A stretch of DNA of 37,434 nucleotides from positions 1 to 37,434 of the forward strand of contig JBDZVM010000039.1 of the NCBI GenBank assembly GCA_040255675.1, given 5' to 3'. Below are positions 25,045 through 32,246 of this stretch, one piece after another (position 1 is the first letter of the stretch; every line of letters starts with the position of its first letter). The notes below the pieces were generated by a model. The model had not been told where the DNA came from. It searched no databases and saw nothing but the letters and a program-made list of their open reading frames with translations. The position numbers and the translations under genes were made by a program. The DNA is from JBDZVM01 sp040255675. GTDB lineage: Bacteria; Actinomycetota; Actinomycetes; Acidothermales; Acidothermaceae.

Positions 25045-25414
25045 GAGCCGAGCGCGCAGAATCAACGCCGCTCTTGGCGGTCCCCCGCGTGCTTGGTTGG
25101 GCGTTCTGGACCCGGTTGCGCAGAACAGCCGCACGGCGGTCGCCATGAGCACCCGGGGAGGCGCTGCCGTCCTCGCGGGGGGCGGCTGGGACCTGAGTCG
25201 CGCTCAGCGGGCGCTCGCTTCAGGCGATGATGTCCTCGGCCGGCTACCGGGCGCCGATGCCGAGGTGACATCTCTTGACGCTGCGGCCAAGGAAGGCCTC
25301 ACACCCTGGCAGATGGCGATGTCGCGTGCGATCTGTTCGGCTTGCCAGGCAGCGATCGAGGAATCGGGTGGCACGGTCGCGTGGGGCGGCTTGTTTGCGT
25401 GGTGGCCGTGGTGA
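25007..25414 (+). CDS. Orphan deaminase-fold toxin domain, possibly inactivated
   Basis: The 135-aa frame resembles the C-terminal nucleic-acid deaminase domain of polymorphic toxins. After a start-like region (AQNSRTAVAMSTRGGAAVLA) comes PGADAEVTSLDAAAKEGLTP, matching the family's HAE motif followed by a helix, then SRAICSACQAAIEESGG, matching the second zinc motif with C110 and C113. The expected His of HAE is Asp84 here; Glu86 is kept. No secretion, PAAR, RHS or WXG domain precedes it, so it is an orphan cassette. The start is unclear: TTG 25007 is the longest, and ATG 25145 would begin inside the fold. A DUF416-like gene follows after 13 bp, as expected for a toxin-immunity pair. Confidence 0.5.
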   Translation: MRSIPAGSPNPCESRARRINAALGGPPRAWLGVLDPVAQNSRTAVAMSTRGGAAVLAGGGWDLSRAQRALASGDDVLGRLPGADAEVTSLDAAAKEGLTPWQMAMSRAICSACQAAIEESGGTVAWGGLFAWWPW

Positions 25415-25427
25415 TGGGCGGTGCAAT

Positions 25428-26000
25428 TTGAAGTACGACGAGGTCGCGCTCAGCGATCGGTTGGCGCAGCTGTCTGAGGATGCCGTCAGTGTGTTCGCGG
25501 CCTGTTGCGCCGAGCGGCTCATGCCGGTGTACAAGTGGACCGCAAGCGTCACCGCTCGCGAGGAGGTCGCGCATGTGCGCTCAGCCTTAGAGATTGGCTG
25601 GTCCGAAAGCGCTTCTCCGGAGCGAGTCCAGCAGGCACGGGCTGACGTCGAGGCCCTCGTGCCTGACGCGGATGACGAGGACAGCGGCTACACCGACGTT
25701 GCGCTCGCTCAGAATGCGATTGCCTGCGTAGGCTACGCCCTCAGAGCCCGCTTGTCGCATAACGTTCAAGATGCCGTGTGGGCTGCTCGTCAGCTCTATG
25801 AGGCGGCGGATTACCTAGTCCAGCTCTCAGCGCCGAATCAGACGTACATCGAGAACGTCGACGAACAGGCCCCGGTCCAACTCGTCTTGCGTGGTCTTGC
25901 CACGACCATTGAAGACCTCGGTAATGGGGCCAAGGGCAAGGCGAAAGCTCACGCGCGATCTGATGGTGAAGCTCTGACGAGCTTGTTCAATCAGCAGTGA
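25428..26000 (+). CDS. DUF416-like protein, probable immunity protein
   Basis: The 190-aa protein begins at a TTG (LKYDEVALSDRLAQLSEDAV) and has the DUF416 pattern FAACCAERLMPVYKW in its first helix pair, then VALAQNAIACVGYALRARLS and a helix-rich remainder. DUF416 (YjaG-like) proteins include members encoded next to toxins. Its place 13 bp after the deaminase-like domain suggests an immunity role. The open frame to 25275 upstream is arginine-rich and lies over the toxin frame, so I exclude it. The ribosome site is weak. Confidence 0.65.
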   Translation: MKYDEVALSDRLAQLSEDAVSVFAACCAERLMPVYKWTASVTAREEVAHVRSALEIGWSESASPERVQQARADVEALVPDADDEDSGYTDVALAQNAIACVGYALRARLSHNVQDAVWAARQLYEAADYLVQLSAPNQTYIENVDEQAPVQLVLRGLATTIEDLGNGAKGKAKAHARSDGEALTSLFNQQ

Positions 26001-26245
26001 GGTGGTCGACCGATAGGGCGGCTTCCCCGGATGCCAGGCAAGTTGTCCAACTGGGGCGAGAATCGACCAAGAGGTTTTGATTCGTGACTTCGTTCCTCCG
26101 GAGGCGATCTTCTTCCCACGACCGGTGATGCAGAGCAACTCATCTCCGACTTGGAGGCTGAGTAGCCCGTCCGGTTTCGCCCGCCCATACCGTTCGCGAG
26201 CGCCAATGCCGAGGCGTCAGAAAACCGGCTCCTCACGGCACTTAC

Positions 26246-26420
26246 TCAGCGCTGTCGAGACGCCTGAAACTCGCATGCGACTCCACCCAGGCACCCGAGA
26301 GTGGACCACGGTGCGTCGTCGGGGTCAAAGTCGCACAACTCGACATGGACGGTGCCCTGGCCGACCCACGCCGCGCCGACGTATCTCAGTTCAAGGACCA
26401 GCACCTCGAGCCAGGTCCGG
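26246..26420 (-). pseudogene. Possible reverse-strand gene fragment
   Basis: On the minus strand, ending in TGA at 26246, the frame reads LEVLVLELRYVGAAWVGQGT, then VHVELCDFDPDDAPWS. Its third codon positions are very GC-rich, as in real genes here, while the plus-strand frames over the same DNA are arginine- or serine-rich. The likeness stops at about 26415, exactly where recognisable hsdR sequence starts on the other strand, as if two broken genes were joined. No family is recognised. Confidence 0.25.
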
Positions 26421-27352
26421 AAGTTGTTCAAAGCGCTGCTGCCTGACCCGAAGGCCGCTGCCCAGCAGCGCACCGTCGCCGCGATCCGCGTTCTGGCCGA
26501 ACGCATCGCCGACGTCACCCGTCCGCCGAAGGCCGACATCAACGCAGTCGCCGACGCTGCTCGACGCACTGCTCGACCGGTCGATCGGCGCGGAAGAGTA
26601 TGTGATCCGCGCTGCGACGCAAGGGACCAATCCCGACCCGCTGATCGACCTATCCCAAATCGACTTCGACGGCCTGGCAAAGAAGTTCGCTGGCCGCAAG
26701 CGCGCGGAGACCGATCGACTCGCCCAGCTGCTCAAACAGCGCGCCCCGACACGATATGACCTGGTCGAGCGCATCGAGGAACTGATCGCCGACTACAACG
26801 CCGGCAGCGTCAACATCGACGACTATCTGCGCCGCCTCATCGAGTTGTCCAAGACGCTCACCGACTAGGAGCAACGCGCAGTCCGGGAGGTCTCACCGAA
26901 GAGGAACTGGCAATCTTCGACCTGCTCACCAAGCCAGATCCCGTGCTCACCGCCGGCGAACTCGAGGTCGTGAAAGGCAGTGCCAAGAAGCTCCTCAGTC
27001 ACCTGCACGACAAGCTCGTCCTCGACTGGCGCAGCAAGGCCGACGCGTCCGCCGCCGTCTTCATCGCTATCAAACGCTCGCTCGACGAGGACCTTCCGGA
27101 AGACCCTTATCCACCCGCCGTCTTTGAAGCAAAAGTGCAGGTGGTCTACAACCACGTACTCGCCGCCTACGGCGACGACGGCACCAGCGTCTACACCATG
27201 TCAGCGCTACCCGCTGGAGGAAATGCGGCTGACGTCAGCGCTTACCACTCGACATCGACCGCATCTCCGACGCCGTCGTAGAGCGAATCCGAACTGACCC
27301 TCAGTTCGCGGCGCACGTCGCCGCCGAACTTGACACACCTGGTCTGAACTAA
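26415..27352 (+). pseudogene. hsdR: Broken 3' part of type I restriction subunit hsdR
   Basis: About 310 codons match the C-terminal region of type I restriction endonuclease subunits: VRKLFKALLPDPKAAAQQRT, ADVTRPPKADINAVADA, LLDRSIGAEEYVIRAA, RIEELIADYNAGSVNIDDYL, LTEEELAIFDLLTKPDPVLT and VQVVYNHVLAAYGDDG. The gene is dead by at least four lesions: a frame change near 26551-26560, a TAG at 26866-26868 just before EQRAVRE, another frame change at about 26889, and a third between about 27215 and 27248, after which the frame ends QFAAHVAAELDTPGLN and stops at 27350-27352. The nuclease and helicase domains upstream are missing, and no hsdM or hsdS is present. Confidence 0.8.
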
Positions 27353-27444
27353 CGAGACGCAGTCGTCGAGAACTGCGGCTGATCGCCGTTTTTTCGCGAA
27401 CTGTTGGAGCCTTATTTCACTAAGACCCCGTAGTGGCATGTTCC
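27267..27444 (+). repeat. Copy B of the diverged hsdR-tail repeat
   Basis: This covers the last codons of the broken hsdR and about 90 bp beyond its stop, and is similar to 20787-20966 in the same orientation. The shared features include the reading frame end, CTGTTGGAGC, TTTCAC.AAGAC and GTAGTGG.ATGTT. The two copies enclose about 6.3 kb with the CBASS and toxin genes. By eye roughly two thirds of positions agree. Confidence 0.55.
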
Positions 27445-27663
27445 GAAAAGTAGTTTGACCTGGTGATTTGCAGGCTCTGAGCAGGAGCCTCCACCACCTA
27501 AGGGCCGGAGTCTCCACCGGCCCAGGTCACAGCTCTGCAAATGATCTTGGCTGAGCCCCGCTGGCCTGCAGGACACCCCGCCGACGTGGCGCTCGGGACG
27601 ACGCTCGCCTGGCTCGCTCAACGGCAAAGGTGCAAGCGCATACCCAAACCTACTTTCGCGGAC

Positions 27664-28572
27664 CTAAGACGAGGTGCTGGCTAGTTCAGGCAGGGCCGCG
27701 CCAACCATGAGGGCCCCCACGTCGACAGCCGATCCGTGCGGCTCGTCTAGCCACGCCACACCGCCGATGCCAACGATGCATGACGCCAACCCGAGATCAG
27801 TCGCAACCAAGTGCAAAAGCGCCAGCAAAGCACCTGCATCACGCCACAGCAACGACGTCCCTGACCGATAGCGTCGCAGCAACCGATCAACCTGGGCTAC
27901 GCATAGGACCGTGGCCGGCGCCGGTTCGCTCACCCGCCCCGCGGCGCAGATGCCCTCGAGCAGCCGAAGGCAAAGTTCGTCGCGCAAGCTCACCCGCAGC
28001 AACTGGCCAGACTCAGTGTCGAAGAGGTATTCGCCATCATCGAGCCCTACGACGTCGCGCGTGAGAACAACCAATTGGCAAGGATGCGTTGCGCCAGGCG
28101 AGGGAACTGATCTCAACTCGGCCCGGTAACCGTCATCGCCGACGCCGACGCGGTGCGGCATCGCCACGCGGGTGAGCAATTCCCGCAATGCAAGGACGTC
28201 GAGTGAACCAAACGCCCGGCGCGAGCGTCGCTTTGCCAGCACCTCGCGGAGGGTATGCGACAGATCAAGGCCCGGCGGGGTCGCCCGCTCGCGCGGGATA
28301 GTGTCGAGTGGTGCGGCCAGCCAACCGTCAAGCACCTCCGCAGTTCGAACGAGATGAGATGCCCTGCGCGGGGGCCGCGAAGCCTCAGCGGCCGTCGCGA
28401 TCAGCGTCGCGGGTGTGGCGTTCATCTGTTCGGTTCCAGCGCACACGTCTTCGACCGCCGTTGTGATCTGAGCTGCTTCCTCCGGCGAGGCGATCCAGGT
28501 CCTGCCATCGTCGTCACTGACGACGACTCGTGCGCCCTCGATGCGAACGGTTCGACCATACGTTCGCGTCAT
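27664..28572 (-). CDS. SagB-type nitroreductase-family protein
   Basis: The protein is 302 aa from the ATG at 28572, which overlaps the queC stop by 4 bp. Residues 1-110 are a poorly conserved N-terminal part. The nitroreductase fold follows: LAKRRSRRAFGSLDVLALRE (FMN phosphate contact RRSxRxF), SVPSPGATHPCQLVVL (SagB-type PSxGxxHP), and RYRSGTSLLWRDAGALLALL with the helix HLVATDLGLASCIVG. These FMN enzymes oxidise azolines or reduce small compounds. It is the last gene of the 7-deazaguanine operon, so it may act on the product, but it is not QueF (a tunnelling-fold enzyme) and its reaction is unknown. The frame open to 28677 reads inside queC and is not used. Confidence 0.75.
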   Translation of the reverse strand: MTRTYGRTVRIEGARVVVSDDDGRTWIASPEEAAQITTAVEDVCAGTEQMNATPATLIATAAEASRPPRRASHLVRTAEVLDGWLAAPLDTIPRERATPPGLDLSHTLREVLAKRRSRRAFGSLDVLALRELLTRVAMPHRVGVGDDGYRAELRSVPSPGATHPCQLVVLTRDVVGLDDGEYLFDTESGQLLRVSLRDELCLRLLEGICAAGRVSEPAPATVLCVAQVDRLLRRYRSGTSLLWRDAGALLALLHLVATDLGLASCIVGIGGVAWLDEPHGSAVDVGALMVGAALPELASTSS

Positions 28573-29216
28573 ATCTCGCCGACCTCGGGAAAGCTTGCCG
28601 TAAGAACTGCGGAACGTTTCGCGCAGCCGGGGCAGTGGCCGCACGGGGTGTCGCTTCGATGGCACGAGTGCGTCCATCCGAGAATCTCGAGGCCGACACC
28701 AGCGAGTGAAATCAGGTCATTCGAACTGAGGGATGACGCTGGTGCCGCCACGTGCATTTGCCCCTCCTGCAAAGCCAGCACGTCGTCCATTGCGGTGAAG
28801 AACTCGGCGGATCCGTCGCAATGTCTGTCGCCGTCACCCGCCACTGACGCCAAGACGATCGTGTCCGCTTGCGTGTGCCGAAGCGCCCACGCCGCTGCGA
28901 GGGTGACCAGCAACTGGTTGCGAAAGGGCCACCATTCGGCTGGCGCATCGACGCGGCTAACCGAACCCTCGTCCGCAAGCAACCCCGCGCCCACAGCACG
29001 GCAATCGACAGCGAGCGTGGCGAACGGCAGGCCTAAGGCGGTAGCAACCGTTTGCGCAGCGGACTTCTCCGACACTGCAGGCCGTTGCCCATAGTCAATG
29101 CTCAGGCAATGTGCGGGACGGAGAAGCGCGGCAAGTGCTGTCGAATCCACACCGCCGGAGAGCAACAGGACACTACGTGAGCCTAGTATCCGTCCGCCAG
29201 CGGTCTCGTCTTGCAT
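28569..29216 (-). CDS. queC: QueC-like 7-cyano-7-deazaguanine synthase
   Basis: The 215-aa protein has the adenylation PP-loop LLLSGGVDSTALAAL (S20-S25), LSIDYGQRP, the substrate loop region EWWPFRNQLLVT and a C-terminal zinc site CHRSDTPCGHCPGC (C185, C192, C195, C198). QueC converts 7-carboxy-7-deazaguanine, with ammonia and ATP, to preQ0. QueC-like proteins also occur as ancillary proteins of type IV CBASS, so this copy could act on another target; the family's usual VPxRN loop is replaced by WWPFRN. It starts 1 bp after the upstream fusion gene and overlaps the nitroreductase by 4 bp. Confidence 0.85.
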   Translation of the reverse strand: MQDETAGGRILGSRSVLLLSGGVDSTALAALLRPAHCLSIDYGQRPAVSEKSAAQTVATALGLPFATLAVDCRAVGAGLLADEGSVSRVDAPAEWWPFRNQLLVTLAAAWALRHTQADTIVLASVAGDGDRHCDGSAEFFTAMDDVLALQEGQMHVAAPASSLSSNDLISLAGVGLEILGWTHSCHRSDTPCGHCPGCAKRSAVLTASFPEVGEI

Positions 29217-29217
29217 G

Positions 29218-30408
29218 TCAGCGTGCGCCGAGGGATCGCCACGCCGCGCGGTAGACCGCTGTCGTGAAGTCGTTGTGGTACTCGGCGCCGGTGCCGACGA
29301 TCATCTTCATGGCTTCCTCATCGAGGTGTTCGCTATACCCGACGATGGGAACGCCTGCGTTGGTTCCGTAGCCGCATTCAAAGACCGTTCCAGCGTCGCT
29401 GTAATCTAGCAGCGCCAAGATCGCGGTGGACCGATCCAACCCAGCAAGGTCTTTCGCAGCAACCTCGACACCACCGAGGCCGACGTCATGCCAGGGGCTG
29501 AAAATGGTCACGCCCTGGGCGAGCAGAGCCCCGCGAGCAAGTTCGACGAGCCACAATTCGCCGAGAGTAAAGAAGGGCGAAGCAAGGTAAACGGTTCCGT
29601 TTTCGGTTCCGTCCAACGGTGGCTGTGGGGCCGATCCATTCAAAACCTCGGCTGGCACTGCCGGAATTCGGCTGCCACACCACGACGCAGCTGATGCGGA
29701 CCCAACGCGTGCGGCTTCGACAAAATCTGCGCCATTGGCGAACGCGTAGGTGAAGCCCGCCGCGAAGGTGTCGCCTGAACCGAGCGTCCAAACTGAACTG
29801 GTCGGGTGCGCGCCGATCGAGGTAGGTTCGCCGCGGCGTGGGAAAATCCGCGCCCCGGCCGCACCGCGCTTGACGACAACAGCAACCGCGTCCGACACAC
29901 TGAGCAGGCGCCCAGCGGCTTCATCGATGTCGTCGGTGCCAGTCAGACGTCGCGCCTCGGTCATGTTGACGACCAAAACAAGCTCGTCAATCGCGATGCC
30001 GGTGAGGTCAAGGGGCGCGCGCGTGCGGGGTCGTTGTGGATCGAAGACCCCCCGACGCGCCCTAACTGCGACTTCGCCGCGTTCAACCATGCCGAACACG
30101 CACACCGTGTCATCGTCCGCAACAATGCGCTCCGCCGTAGCATCCGCCCCGATAACCGTCGGGGTCGACAGTGGTGTGAAATACCGGAACGCGACCGTGT
30201 CTGTCCGCTCCACTGTTCGCGCCTCGACCTCAAAGCCGTAATAGCTCACGGACGCGGAGCCGGCAGTCTCCGAATCCATCGCCGTGAGCAGAACGAGGCC
30301 CGGAACTTGCGCGGCAATTGCTGCCGCAGCCCGCATGCCGGAGCCACCGATCTCATTCCAGCGCGGCTTGGTTACTTCCTCGCGGTAGGTCCCCCCGACG
30401 ATGATCAT
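29218..30408 (-). CDS. PfkB-family kinase fused to a nucleoside 2-deoxyribosyltransferase
   Basis: The 396-aa protein joins two enzymes. Residues 1-265 are a ribokinase/PfkB fold: NEIGGSGMRAAAAIAAQ near the sugar site, VVNMTEARRLTG, and the catalytic WTLGSGDTFAAGFTYAFANG with D213. Residues 272-396 are a nucleoside 2-deoxyribosyltransferase: VYLASPFFTLGE, FSPWHDVG, then ALLDYSDAGTVFECGYGTN, with E344 in the place of the catalytic Glu. The kinase should phosphorylate a nucleoside or sugar; the transferase should swap bases on deoxyribose. In this operon a 7-deazaguanine base is the obvious candidate, but that is inference. The ATG at 30408 overlaps the upstream gene by 4 bp. Confidence 0.85.
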   Translation of the reverse strand: MIIVGGTYREEVTKPRWNEIGGSGMRAAAAIAAQVPGLVLLTAMDSETAGSASVSYYGFEVEARTVERTDTVAFRYFTPLSTPTVIGADATAERIVADDDTVCVFGMVERGEVAVRARRGVFDPQRPRTRAPLDLTGIAIDELVLVVNMTEARRLTGTDDIDEAAGRLLSVSDAVAVVVKRGAAGARIFPRRGEPTSIGAHPTSSVWTLGSGDTFAAGFTYAFANGADFVEAARVGSASAASWCGSRIPAVPAEVLNGSAPQPPLDGTENGTVYLASPFFTLGELWLVELARGALLAQGVTIFSPWHDVGLGGVEVAAKDLAGLDRSTAILALLDYSDAGTVFECGYGTNAGVPIVGYSEHLDEEAMKMIVGTGAEYHNDFTTAVYRAAWRSLGAR

Positions 30409-30725
30409 GAGCTGAGGATTCGCACCGTGACATTGCCGCCGTCGAGAACGTCCACAATCGCCGTGAACTTGTAGCCGCGTGAAATGCAGTCGCGAAGCTG
30501 CGCCACCCGGGTTGCCGACGTGAGCACCCCGAGCTGGCCTGTGTCGGAGCGAACGACGACCGTCGCAACCGGTTCATCCTGAGCTTCAACACGCAATGTG
30601 TCGCCGACGGCAATGAGTTCTCGTTGTGCTGGGTCCACACGTCCGAGCATCGTGGTGAAGTCGACATCGTCGCAGCGCGAAGGCCGACTCCCACCGCCGT
30701 AGTCGGGGACGTCGTTGCCGCTCAT
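30405..30725 (-). CDS. Small conserved-looking protein of the 7-deazaguanine operon, unknown function
   Basis: The 106-aa product starts MSGNDVPDYGGGSRPSRCDD and its second half (VATVVVRSDTGQLGVLTSAT, RVAQLRDCISRGYKF, TAIVDVLDGGNVTVRI) alternates strands and one helix, loosely like a HIRAN-type small DNA-binding fold. That likeness is weak. A strong CGGAGGTGACCT precedes the ATG at 30725, showing real expression. It overlaps the kinase-transferase gene by 4 bp and lies 63 bp after the OGG gene. Confidence 0.65.
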   Translation of the reverse strand: MSGNDVPDYGGGSRPSRCDDVDFTTMLGRVDPAQRELIAVGDTLRVEAQDEPVATVVVRSDTGQLGVLTSATRVAQLRDCISRGYKFTAIVDVLDGGNVTVRILSS

Positions 30726-30788
30726 AGGTCACCTCCGGGAGAGCACCCTAAGGCACGCCGGGAGGCTGAGGTGGGAGATTGGGCGTGT

Positions 30789-31562
30789 CTATGGCAGATA
30801 TCGACTTGGAACGCCTGGTCGCCATCCGAGGATCGCCGGCATCCGCCGACCGAACGACGCCATTTGGGACCAAATCACCGCGTCAAGGTCGGCCGCCGAG
30901 ACACCTCCGCGGCTCGCCCAGGCGCAGAACATTTGTTCGAGGAGTTGGTAATGCATTGACGGTGTCCAGGCTGGGTCGAAGACTGCGGCGGCCACACCGG
31001 CGCGCCACACATGAACATCGATGATGGCGATCTGATCGCAACCGAAAAAGTTGCGAACTATCCACGATGCCGTTTTTAGGCCGACACCCGGCAGCGAGAG
31101 AAGCCAGTCCCGCAAGTCCCGTGGCTCGCTAGGCGGATCGGATACCGCAAGCATGCGTAACGCCTCAGCCAGACGCGCCGAGCGCTGGTGCCCGAATCGG
31201 TAACGTACCAGTCGACCCCCTACTGGCAACGGCGTCGACAGCACACGTTCGAAGTCTTCAGGGCTCGCACCGGACTCGATAAGACCTGCATCTCTGACTG
31301 CGGAAAACGCCGCGAGACCGACATTCGCGGGGATGCCGTAGCCACCGAGAATGCAGGCGGCGACCTCCTCGCGCAGGTCTTTACCGATCGCGTGGGTGCA
31401 AGGTGCGCGTAGCGCTGATGTCAGGGCCGTCCAGTAGGCGGCACTGCCGACTTGCCACTGTTCCCCCCAGCGCAGCTCACGCGCCACGGTCCCGCCGCGC
31501 AGTTCGACGACATCACCGCGCTCATCCAAATGAATGTTTGCTGCAACACCAGTATTCGACAT
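30789..31562 (-). CDS. OGG-type HhH-GPD DNA glycosylase
   Basis: The 257-aa protein has the helix-hairpin-helix of 8-oxoguanine glycosylases: SLPGVGLKTASWIVRNFFG followed by IAIIDVHVWRAG. The catalytic pair is intact: K163 in GVGLK and D182 in IIDVHVW, matching Lys and Asp of OGG1 (GVGTK, PVDVHMW). Such enzymes remove oxidised or modified guanine and can cut the strand. OGG-like proteins also appear as ancillary genes in type IV CBASS. Here it sits between the XRE regulator (9 bp gap) and a small unknown, ahead of the kinase-transferase and queC. Its target base in this context may be a 7-deazaguanine. Confidence 0.8.
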   Translation of the reverse strand: MSNTGVAANIHLDERGDVVELRGGTVARELRWGEQWQVGSAAYWTALTSALRAPCTHAIGKDLREEVAACILGGYGIPANVGLAAFSAVRDAGLIESGASPEDFERVLSTPLPVGGRLVRYRFGHQRSARLAEALRMLAVSDPPSEPRDLRDWLLSLPGVGLKTASWIVRNFFGCDQIAIIDVHVWRAGVAAAVFDPAWTPSMHYQLLEQMFCAWASRGGVSAADLDAVIWSQMASFGRRMPAILGWRPGVPSRYLP

Positions 31563-31571
31563 GGCTCTCCT

Positions 31572-31847
31572 TTACTGGCTGCCGCGACGTCGGCCGCGCG
31601 CCGGCTGTCGCAATTCCGCGGCGAGGTCGTCGAGGCTCACCGTGAGTGCCCTGGCGATAGCCGCAACCAGTTGGAACCCCGGCGAGACAATCCGGCCCTG
31701 CTCCAAGGCGCGGAGGGTGTCGAGCTTCGTCTCAGCGGCGGTTGCCAGGTCGCTTTGACTCAGGCCGACATCGCGACGGCGGCCAGCCAAGGCATTGGCC
31801 AGCCGCAAACCGAAAGCTCGTTGCTCCGGCGTAGACTCGGTGCGCAT
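31572..31847 (-). CDS. XRE-family regulator heading the operon
   Basis: The 91-aa protein has an HTH_XRE domain: LANALAGRRRDVGLSQSDLA, TAAETKLDTLRALEQGRIVS and a helix FQLVAAIARALTVSLDDLAA. It is the first gene of the six-gene minus-strand operon and is divergent from queD, so it could control both directions. A -10 box TAATAT (31859-31854) is placed so that transcription begins at the ATG, indicating a leaderless message. The C-terminus is very basic (RQPARGRRRGSQ). Confidence 0.85.
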   Translation of the reverse strand: MRTESTPEQRAFGLRLANALAGRRRDVGLSQSDLATAAETKLDTLRALEQGRIVSPGFQLVAAIARALTVSLDDLAAELRQPARGRRRGSQ

Positions 31848-31901
31848 GGGATTATATTACTAGGTTTGTATTGCCCAAGCAGGACGGCGTAACCTTCCGC
31901 C
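31848..31901. promoter_or_regulatory. Divergent promoter region of the 7-deazaguanine locus
   Basis: This 54-bp space separates the XRE operon from queD. It is locally AT-rich (TTATATTACTAGG), giving a minus-strand -10 TAATAT with CTGCTT 17 bp upstream. TATATT on the plus strand could serve queD. No long palindrome is visible. Confidence 0.5.
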
Positions 31902-32246
31902 GTGGAATTTGAGATCGCCAGGCGGTTCACGTTCGACGCTGCCCATCACCTGCCGTGGCACAGCGGCGCCTGCCGGAAGGTGCACGGCCACACGTACACG
32001 CTCGACGTCGTCGTGCGAGGGCCGCTGGACGACCGAGGCATCGTGATGGACTTCGCCGACCTGGACGCGGCGGTACGAACCGTCGTTGAGCGACTCGACC
32101 ACACCGATCTGAACCTGCTTTTCGAGAACCCGACGGCGGAGATGATCGCCGCCGACGTGTATCGCCAGCTGATCAATGCGGGCTTAGCTGTGTCAGAGGT
32201 GGTGTTGTGCGAAACGCCACGCAACTCCGTGCGAGTAACGGGGTAA
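31902..32246 (+). CDS. queD: QueD-like 6-carboxy-tetrahydropterin synthase
   Basis: The 114-aa tunnelling-fold protein has FTFDAAHHLPWHSG with a zinc His, the catalytic C24 in SGACRKVHGHTYTLD and two further zinc histidines (H28, H30). Later come GIVMDFADLDAAV, RLDHTDLNLL and ENPTAEMIA, all family features. It converts dihydroneopterin triphosphate to 6-carboxy-tetrahydropterin, the first dedicated step to 7-deazaguanine. No folE is present, so the host GTP cyclohydrolase would supply the substrate. The GTG start has no strong Shine-Dalgarno sequence. Its end overlaps queE by 40 bp if queE starts at 32207. Confidence 0.9.
   Translation: MEFEIARRFTFDAAHHLPWHSGACRKVHGHTYTLDVVVRGPLDDRGIVMDFADLDAAVRTVVERLDHTDLNLLFENPTAEMIAADVYRQLINAGLAVSEVVLCETPRNSVRVTG

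Noticed and set aside
26077..26868. Intact 263-aa gene
   Set aside because: Only its last 100 residues match HsdR; the rest is out-of-frame, arginine-rich sequence before the frame change.
20787..27444. The hsdR-tail repeats as attachment sites of an integrative element
   Set aside because: The copies are too diverged and no integrase or tRNA is nearby; duplication or repeated insertion fits better.
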